19,993 bases of DNA. It comes from JAFIHK01 sp041441455 (GTDB lineage Bacteria > Bacteroidota > Bacteroidia > Bacteroidales > UBA932). The position numbers and the translations under genes were made by a program. Positions within the stretch are counted from its first letter, which is position 1; each line of letters starts with the position of its first letter. Below, in pieces: positions 14,722-19,993 of the stretch. The stretch covers positions 1-19,993 of the forward strand of contig JASDTB010000052.1 of the NCBI GenBank assembly GCA_041441455.1. The letters run 5' to 3'. The notes beneath the pieces are model-generated. The model was not told the DNA's origin. It ran no database searches and saw only the letters and a program-made list of their open reading frames with translations.

Positions 14722-17265
14722 TTATTTCATTAACTTATCAATTTGATATAGAAGGTATTTGTAATGATCTCTTGTCTCACCTGTAGATGTAGGGATTCTA
14801 GAGGCTAGCAAAGATTTGATAGTTGTAAGTTGTGAGTATAAAATTGATTTTGACTGAATCTTAACCTCAGACTCTTTTGTTGAGATAGTCATCTGTCTCT
14901 CTAATTCTTCTGCAGATACTGGAATTGCCTCAATCTGATTGTCATTATTAAGACTGTTCTCTAAACAGAAGGCAAAAGATTTGTTCTTTACAACTTCGGC
15001 AGGAAGCATATCTAATGATCCAAGAAGCGAGTGAATATAAACATATTGAACAAGTTTGTCGGTTCTGTTGATGCTCTGTCCTTTAATGGTTTTTGCCCAA
15101 ATTGTCTCATAAACATCTTTGATAAACTCCTGTTGAGTGTAAGGATCATTAGAACTCTTTGCACAAGTACCGATTCTACCAATCATAGATGGATTTGTAA
15201 GTAATCTAGTCAAAGCAGTCTGTAAATCTCCAACATTGTCCTCCATCTCTCCAAGGTGATCTGCAAGAGTTTTATTATTCAACCATTCTGGCATCTCATA
15301 AATTTGTCCCAAAAGGAACTTAACAGCCTCCTTTTGCTTTGCTTTCGATACAGGAATAGTCTCCTTTTGGTTGTCACCCTTCACAGAGTAGTTGATGTAA
15401 GAGCCTCCTAAATATACAGAACAATGTGTAAGATATCTAAGATATTGTCGAACAACCTCTTTGTACATTGAGGCAGTGTATGAATAATCTTTACCCTCTT
15501 CGGCAGTCCAATCTACAAGGTTTTTAGTAATCACTTTAAGATTGCGGATACCATAAATACTTGCTTTGATAGCATCATCACCGATTGCCTCAGTTTGAGC
15601 TGCAGGATCGGTTACTCCAAATACTTCTTGAGCTCCGAACTTATATTCAGGATCGTTACATTTCTCTACCAACCATTTATTTAGGATTGCAGATTCCTCT
15701 TCTGGAGTGTTTGCTTCGTAAATTTTAGCATATCCAAATTTGATAGCATAATAGTCGTAAGGTCCGAGTCTTGGAGGAAGAAGTTGAGTTACACCATCGC
15801 CAGGTTGCGCAACATAGTTGTAACGAGCGTAATCCATAATAGAAGATGTAGTACCTTTAACTGCAGTGAATGAAGGTGAGCGTAGAGAATCTACAGGATA
15901 AGCATAAGAGCCTCTCATGTTATGCATTAAACCAATAGTATGGCCGATTTCGTGAGCGATAAGGTATCTCATCAAAGGTCCCATTACCTCTAATGGAAGC
16001 ACTTTTCCTCTTGCCTTTGGATCTACTGTGGAAGTCTGAATAAATCTCCAGTTCCTAAGTAGACTCAAAACGTTATGGTAGACATAAACAGAGCCTTGAA
16101 TAATCTCACCCGAACGTGGGTCAGTCCAAGATGGTCCCATTGCGTTAGCAAATGTAGAGGCAGAATAGACAATGCAAGAGTTTCTAATGTCATTCGGGTT
16201 GAAAAGAGAGTCGTTTGCAGGATAATCTTTTGCTACAATTGCATTCTTGAATCCAAGCTTTTCGAAAGCCATTTGCCAATCTTCGATACCCTCTTTGATA
16301 AAAGGTCTCCACTCAGCAGGGAACGAAGGATCTATATAATAGACAATCTGTTTAGCAGGTTCTACAAGTTCGCCTCTTTTGTGCTTCTCAACATCTTCGG
16401 CTTTTGGCTCAAGTCTCCATCTGTTGATGTAGCCTTTTGAGACAACTTGATTCTGATTAGTTGAGAAGATATGCTTACCATCTGTAAAATAACCAACGCG
16501 ATGATCGGAATACCTAGGCTTCATTGGCTGTTCGGGTAGAAGAATCATCGAGATATTCATAATGCAAGAGAATGGAGCACCTTCGGAAGTAAAAGATAAT
16601 CTCGAAGAGACACTAATATTCTTAGGGAAAGAGCGGAATCCTAAGATAGAGGAGTTGTCTGCTTTAAATGAGCCACTCATTCTTTTTATTCCAAATAGAC
16701 CATCGAATGGAGTTGATTCGGTAAAAGGAGAGATTGGCTTCTCATCGGAACAGAAATATTTTGTTACATCGATAACTACTTTACTTGAATCTAGACTGTA
16801 GCATTTGATTGGAAATGATTTAAGTACTGGATTCAAGTTATTTGCTAACACACCCTTGTAGATAGACTCTTTTGGGTCGCAAACTGCACGATTATTAACC
16901 GTGTGGATGTAAACTTTATCATTATCAAATGAGAATTCGATCATCAACGGATCGTTTGGCATTTGACCAGCGATGGACTCTTTGTTGTTGCTGGTTTGCT
17001 CTATTCTTGCACCAAACAAGAACTGTTTACCCATAATCTTTTTAGGGATCTCTAGGTATAGAGAGCCTTTAACCATATGGATATCTATGATACCCTTAGA
17101 AGTTTTGGCATCTGCAGTGATTACCGCAGCATAACCCTTTTTCTCCTCGGGTTTAGAGGCTTCTGTCTTGGAGCCGTTGTCCTTGAGCGGCAATTTAAAC
17201 GGCTGTGCAGACAATACTCCGCCTGCTGCAACCATAATAGCTGCTGCTGTTAAAAATCTTTTCAT
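14722..17265 (-). CDS. Secreted zinc-dependent metalloprotease (DUF5117/DUF5118 type)
   Basis: Large exported zinc peptidase of a family frequent in Bacteroidota. The 847 residues begin with a signal peptide (about 1-20, cleavage near LSA before Q21), then a linker rich in Lys, Glu and Ser (about 28-42). The N-terminal third (about 45-300) is beta-rich and matches the DUF5118/DUF5117 layout as I recall it. The catalytic site is HEIGHTIGLMH: H438, H442 and H448 are zinc ligands and E439 the catalytic base, the extended metzincin-like form. A Met-turn candidate M477 lies in SSIMDYARYNY. The C-terminal half is mainly helical. It has no lipobox, so it should be periplasmic or released. It is last in the operon, 4 bp after the lipoprotein gene, and is followed by a terminator. 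Substrate unknown; the SusCD context suggests peptide processing. Confidence 0.9.
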   Translation of the reverse strand: MKRFLTAAAIMVAAGGVLSAQPFKLPLKDNGSKTEASKPEEKKGYAAVITADAKTSKGIIDIHMVKGSLYLEIPKKIMGKQFLFGARIEQTSNNKESIAGQMPNDPLMIEFSFDNDKVYIHTVNNRAVCDPKESIYKGVLANNLNPVLKSFPIKCYSLDSSKVVIDVTKYFCSDEKPISPFTESTPFDGLFGIKRMSGSFKADNSSILGFRSFPKNISVSSRLSFTSEGAPFSCIMNISMILLPEQPMKPRYSDHRVGYFTDGKHIFSTNQNQVVSKGYINRWRLEPKAEDVEKHKRGELVEPAKQIVYYIDPSFPAEWRPFIKEGIEDWQMAFEKLGFKNAIVAKDYPANDSLFNPNDIRNSCIVYSASTFANAMGPSWTDPRSGEIIQGSVYVYHNVLSLLRNWRFIQTSTVDPKARGKVLPLEVMGPLMRYLIAHEIGHTIGLMHNMRGSYAYPVDSLRSPSFTAVKGTTSSIMDYARYNYVAQPGDGVTQLLPPRLGPYDYYAIKFGYAKIYEANTPEEESAILNKWLVEKCNDPEYKFGAQEVFGVTDPAAQTEAIGDDAIKASIYGIRNLKVITKNLVDWTAEEGKDYSYTASMYKEVVRQYLRYLTHCSVYLGGSYINYSVKGDNQKETIPVSKAKQKEAVKFLLGQIYEMPEWLNNKTLADHLGEMEDNVGDLQTALTRLLTNPSMIGRIGTCAKSSNDPYTQQEFIKDVYETIWAKTIKGQSINRTDKLVQYVYIHSLLGSLDMLPAEVVKNKSFAFCLENSLNNDNQIEAIPVSAEELERQMTISTKESEVKIQSKSILYSQLTTIKSLLASRIPTSTGETRDHYKYLLYQIDKLMK

Positions 17266-17269
17266 TAGA

Positions 17270-18160
17270 TTAATTTAGTGTGATTTGTGTTGGTTTATTA
17301 TTTCCTATTGCTTGTAAATCAATATTGTACTTCTCTTTAAAGAATGTAGTCAATATTATATATTTGTTATAGAGGATAGGATATCCATTCATCTTTGTCA
17401 TCATCTCCTGATAGGTACTACTTGTAATCTGTTGTATAAACTGATTAATATCACCCTGTTTTTTAGGAGCCATATAAGTAGATGTGGTTGATGTTTCTGG
17501 ATCTTTATCCCAAAATCCAAGTTTTTTAGCATCAAATGGAGGTGTATCTGTCTTTGTACCAATTTTGTAAGTATAAAGCTCTTCGCAAGGTGAAAAGAAA
17601 TCGGCAGGAAATTCCATCAATCCATTGATATAGATGTGGTTTCCCCAAAGAGCACCATTAATGACGCCTTTAGCAGTATTGAGATTAACATCAGGAGTCA
17701 ATTCGACGCCCCTGCTAATCTTTCCGATAGCCATAAAGTTACGTCCCGATAATGTAATCAAGTCTTTGGTTGTAAGATTTTTTAAAGTATCACAAAGTAG
17801 AAAATTTAGGGGAAAGTACTTTTTCTTAAAGTTTAAATCATAGTAATCAAAGAGTACTTTATCTAAATATTTCATACCGTTTTCGATAACAGCTCTGTCT
17901 GTTTGCTTAACAAGTACAAAATCTGTAAAAGAAGTTGAACTTAGATTCCATTTATAGTCTAACTCTGTATAGTTATATAAGATTGCAACACCAGTTGATG
18001 AGTAGATATTAAAGATCTTTTTATCCAAAGGGTCGTTGCTGTCTTTGATTTCGTGGCGTGGTTTTCCCAGCTCCGCAGTGATGTGCTCCTTTCCATAGCA
18101 TCCGCTGATAAGAATGCCGGAAACAAGTACAAGTGCTATATTGATAATTCTTGATTTCAT
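17270..18160 (-). CDS. Lipoprotein related to putative zinc-binding metallopeptidases, lacking HEXXH
   Basis: The 296 residues start with a lipoprotein signal ending in ISGC (lipidated C21), so it is likely anchored at the outer membrane. The body resembles the lipoproteins annotated 'putative zinc-binding metallopeptidase' (Peptidase_Mx1 type) that often follow SusCD in Bacteroidales. Shared-looking parts are VAILYNYTELDYKWNLSS, the NGMKYLDKVLFDYY region, YFPLNFLLCDTL, the NGALWGNHIYINGLMEFPAD region and the end FFKEKYNIDLQAIGN. No HEXXH occurs anywhere, so it is probably not an active metallopeptidase; a binding or surface accessory role is more likely. It lies 4 bp from both neighbours, SusD upstream and the true metalloprotease downstream. 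The family link is from memory and is less sure than the neighbours' identities. Confidence 0.68.
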   Translation of the reverse strand: MKSRIINIALVLVSGILISGCYGKEHITAELGKPRHEIKDSNDPLDKKIFNIYSSTGVAILYNYTELDYKWNLSSTSFTDFVLVKQTDRAVIENGMKYLDKVLFDYYDLNFKKKYFPLNFLLCDTLKNLTTKDLITLSGRNFMAIGKISRGVELTPDVNLNTAKGVINGALWGNHIYINGLMEFPADFFSPCEELYTYKIGTKTDTPPFDAKKLGFWDKDPETSTTSTYMAPKKQGDINQFIQQITSSTYQEMMTKMNGYPILYNKYIILTTFFKEKYNIDLQAIGNNKPTQITLN

Positions 18161-18164
18161 AGTT

Positions 18165-19631
18165 CTAAAGTGTATTCTTAGTTCTTACCGGTCTCGGATT
18201 GTTTTTTAAATCTGGTTGATACTCCATTACTGCCAATGGTATAGGAAGAGTATATGCATCATCTTTAGCATTTAGTGTATAGAATGACGACACAGTTGTA
18301 GGGTTATACTGCTCAATGAATTCATGAGTAATCTCAGGCATATCCCATCTTCTCAAATCGAACCAACGCATCTGCTCATAGCAGAATTCAAGTCTGCGCT
18401 CTTTACGAACCATCTCAATAACCTCCTCTTTTACAGAAGATGCCAAATCTACATAGGTTGCCTTTTTGATTCTGAATTTACGAAGGAAGTTAAGGTCGTT
18501 CAACGCCTCTATAAGTTTTCCATCTTCTGCATATGCCTCTGCTCTATTAAGATAAGCCTCAGCTGTTCTTAGAGCATATCCATAAACTTGAGTTGTAGAT
18601 TTTGAGGTGCTCTTGAATTGAGTGTATTGCTTTCCAAAGATATTTCCTTGCTCTCTTATGAATGCACCAGTTGATTTCCCGTATCTCAAATCATCTACTG
18701 CATAAGCACTTTTTAATGATTCAGAAGCAGGGAAACATCCATTAGATCCAGCAGCAAAGTAACCGATCGACCAATCGCTATAAGAGAAAAGAATTTCTGG
18801 ATTTGAGATGTTCAAAAATTGTTTTGCAGCTGCAGTTGCATCATTTGCCTTTGCATTCAAATCATAAAGTGATGGGTTTTTAGTCATCACAGCTGTTGCA
18901 TATTTTGGGCAATTTTTATAATCTTTCATGAAAAGATATACTCTCGACAACAAAAGATTTGCAGCTGTAGAGTTCCAGCGGAAGATGTTTTTGTTTGTTG
19001 TAATTCCATCGAAAAGAGTTACTGCCTCTTTAAGATCTGTTACAATAATTTCATAGTTTTTAGCAAGAGTTTCGCGTTGCATTAAAATATCTTCCATATA
19101 GGTCATACTGTTTACAGGAACGCCTAAGGTAGTCTGAGCTGTAGCCGGATCGTATGGTTTAGCATAAAGATTTACAAGCATGAAATATGCATTAGCTCTA
19201 ATACAAAGAGCCTCCGCTTTGATCTTGTCTTTTTCAGTTTGGGTTCCAGACACTTCAGGTAATTTGTCGATTACAAGATTACTTATCACGATATAGCGAT
19301 AGTAGGTTTGCCAAGCATTGTCTGCTTTCACCGGGCCACTCAAAGTGTATTCCGGTTGCTCTTGCCAAGTGTAATAACCAAAACCCGACTCGCGCGTGTC
19401 GTTTGCAATCAAACCAGGTTTGCCAAAATAACACTTAGCATCATCAGTCATAATGTCTAGATATGGTGCAATCACCTTTGTATCTCTAACGTAGCCTTCG
19501 CCAAGAAGGAATTCCGAAAGATCTTTAGTGGACTTTGGAACAATTTCGTCTTGCGATACCTCTTCTAGAAAACTATTACACGAAGAGAGGGCAAGGATAG
19601 CCGTAATTAAGTATATAAATTTATTTTTCAT
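18165..19631 (-). CDS. SusD/RagB-family outer-membrane nutrient-binding lipoprotein
   Basis: Cell-surface lid and substrate-binding partner of the SusC-type transporter encoded just upstream. The 488 residues begin with a lipoprotein signal peptide (lipidated C18 in LSSCNSFLEE), followed by acidic residues of the type that direct export to the surface. Helical TPR-like repeats fill the core, for example KADNAWQTYYRYIVISNLVID and AEALCIRANAYFMLVNLYAKPYD. The C-terminus has the SusD hallmark ERRLEFCYEQMRWFDLRRW at 411-429 and ends LPIPLAVMEYQPDLKNNP, as usual. Its length is rather short, which fits many RagB-like members. The 13-bp gap from SusC and 4-bp gap to the next gene show a single operon. 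The ligand cannot be read from the sequence. The protease neighbours suggest peptides. Confidence 0.95.
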   Translation of the reverse strand: MKNKFIYLITAILALSSCNSFLEEVSQDEIVPKSTKDLSEFLLGEGYVRDTKVIAPYLDIMTDDAKCYFGKPGLIANDTRESGFGYYTWQEQPEYTLSGPVKADNAWQTYYRYIVISNLVIDKLPEVSGTQTEKDKIKAEALCIRANAYFMLVNLYAKPYDPATAQTTLGVPVNSMTYMEDILMQRETLAKNYEIIVTDLKEAVTLFDGITTNKNIFRWNSTAANLLLSRVYLFMKDYKNCPKYATAVMTKNPSLYDLNAKANDATAAAKQFLNISNPEILFSYSDWSIGYFAAGSNGCFPASESLKSAYAVDDLRYGKSTGAFIREQGNIFGKQYTQFKSTSKSTTQVYGYALRTAEAYLNRAEAYAEDGKLIEALNDLNFLRKFRIKKATYVDLASSVKEEVIEMVRKERRLEFCYEQMRWFDLRRWDMPEITHEFIEQYNPTTVSSFYTLNAKDDAYTLPIPLAVMEYQPDLKNNPRPVRTKNTL

Positions 19632-19644
19632 CGTTTTTTAAGTT

Positions 19645-19993
19645 TTAGAAGGTTATATCTATACTTACGGAGTATGATGGAAGAAGAGGAGAGGTTTGTC
19701 CTCCCAACGAGATTTGATCTGGGTCTTGTCCTCTAAGCTTTTTCGAAGCAAAAAGTAATAAGTTGTTTCCCTCAAATTTCACGTAGGCATTTCCTAAACC
19801 TGCTTTTTTGCAAAGGTTTTCTGGAATCTGATATCTGATAGAGGCTGTTCTTAAACGTACGTGGTCGGCAGAGACTACTCTTAAGTCACTCTTGTTGTAC
19901 ATTTGCCACATATTGTTTGCAATCTCAAACGCTCTTGTGCTTCCAAAACCAAACATAGGAAGTTGATCTCCCGAAAGTACCGGAATATTTGTG
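19645..19993 (-). CDS. SusC/RagA-family TonB-dependent receptor (C-terminal end only)
   Basis: C-terminal 115 residues of an outer-membrane TonB-dependent transporter; the rest lies beyond the window edge. The frame is open to the last base. Typical late SusC barrel features are present: NNMWQMYNKSDLRVVSADHV and VRLRTASIRYQIPENLCKK, then YVKFEGNNLLLFASKKLRGQDP, and GQTSPLLPSYSVSIDITF with a terminal Phe as the barrel-insertion signal. The phrase SADHVRLRTASIRYQIP matches the widespread '..s.yvRLrnisLgYnfp' stretch. It is the first gene of this operon seen here and is followed by SusD after 13 bp. The promoter is outside the window, and whether the N-terminus carries a plug extension or STN domain is unknown. 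Confidence 0.93.
   Translation of the reverse strand, partial: TNIPVLSGDQLPMFGFGSTRAFEIANNMWQMYNKSDLRVVSADHVRLRTASIRYQIPENLCKKAGLGNAYVKFEGNNLLLFASKKLRGQDPDQISLGGQTSPLLPSYSVSIDITF

Noticed and set aside
16075..16440. Plus-strand frame of 121 codons inside the metalloprotease gene
   Set aside because: Opposite a well-supported coding region just upstream of the HEXXH site. Composition is that of a shadow frame.
1..19993. CRISPR array, tRNA or rRNA genes, insertion sequences, prophage genes
   Set aside because: No regularly spaced repeats, transposase or integrase motifs, or tRNA-like cloverleaf segments were noticed on either strand. A dedicated search was not possible.

Overview
The window is AT-rich bacterial chromosome from the order Bacteroidales. 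The evidence is a SusC/SusD pair, several lipoproteins and secreted proteins of Bacteroidota type, a LytS/LytTR-type two-component system, and repeated TAnnTTTG (-7) promoter motifs instead of sigma70 boxes. No genus can be named from the sequence alone. No tRNA, rRNA, CRISPR array, transposase or phage gene was seen. Most of it looks like stable chromosome, with one decayed regulator gene.

Layout, left to right. 1-1384 (-): nicotinate phosphoribosyltransferase (NAD salvage), its C-terminus cut by the window edge. 1563-3343 (+): membrane histidine kinase and LytTR response regulator, overlapping by 4 bp. 3348-4766 (-): NhaD-type Na+/H+ antiporter, converging on the regulator. 4850-7584 (-): exported GH13 alpha-glucanase followed by a putative exported esterase, one transcription unit. 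7673-8203 (+): ECF sigma factor, divergent from the GH13 gene and without an adjacent anti-sigma gene. 8235-9495 (-): an unrecognised helical lipoprotein and a small helical protein. 9579-10754 (-): UDP-GlcNAc 2-epimerase. 10896-11582 (-): OmpA-family lipoprotein with a glycine-zipper segment, with its own terminator. 11636-11986 (-): LuxR-type regulator remnant broken by an in-frame TGA. 12068-12676 (-): rplU-rpmA with a clear promoter and terminator. 12890-14654 (+): AAA-type ATPase with an unusual Walker A motif, then ubiX. 14722-19993 (-): SusC (C-terminal end only), SusD, a lipoprotein resembling Bacteroidales 'putative zinc-binding metallopeptidases' but without HEXXH, and a large secreted zinc metalloprotease, packed with 4-13 bp gaps and closed by a terminator.

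How the genes fit together. The right-hand operon is the most interesting part. A SusCD outer-membrane import pair sits in one transcription unit with a true metalloprotease and a probable pseudo-protease lipoprotein, and no glycosidase. This suggests uptake of peptides or protein fragments (as for RagAB) rather than glycans. The GH13/esterase pair is a separate small alpha-glucan-related unit with no SusCD of its own. The helical lipoprotein and small protein at 8235-9495 are the best candidates for something undescribed, but their sequence gives no function.
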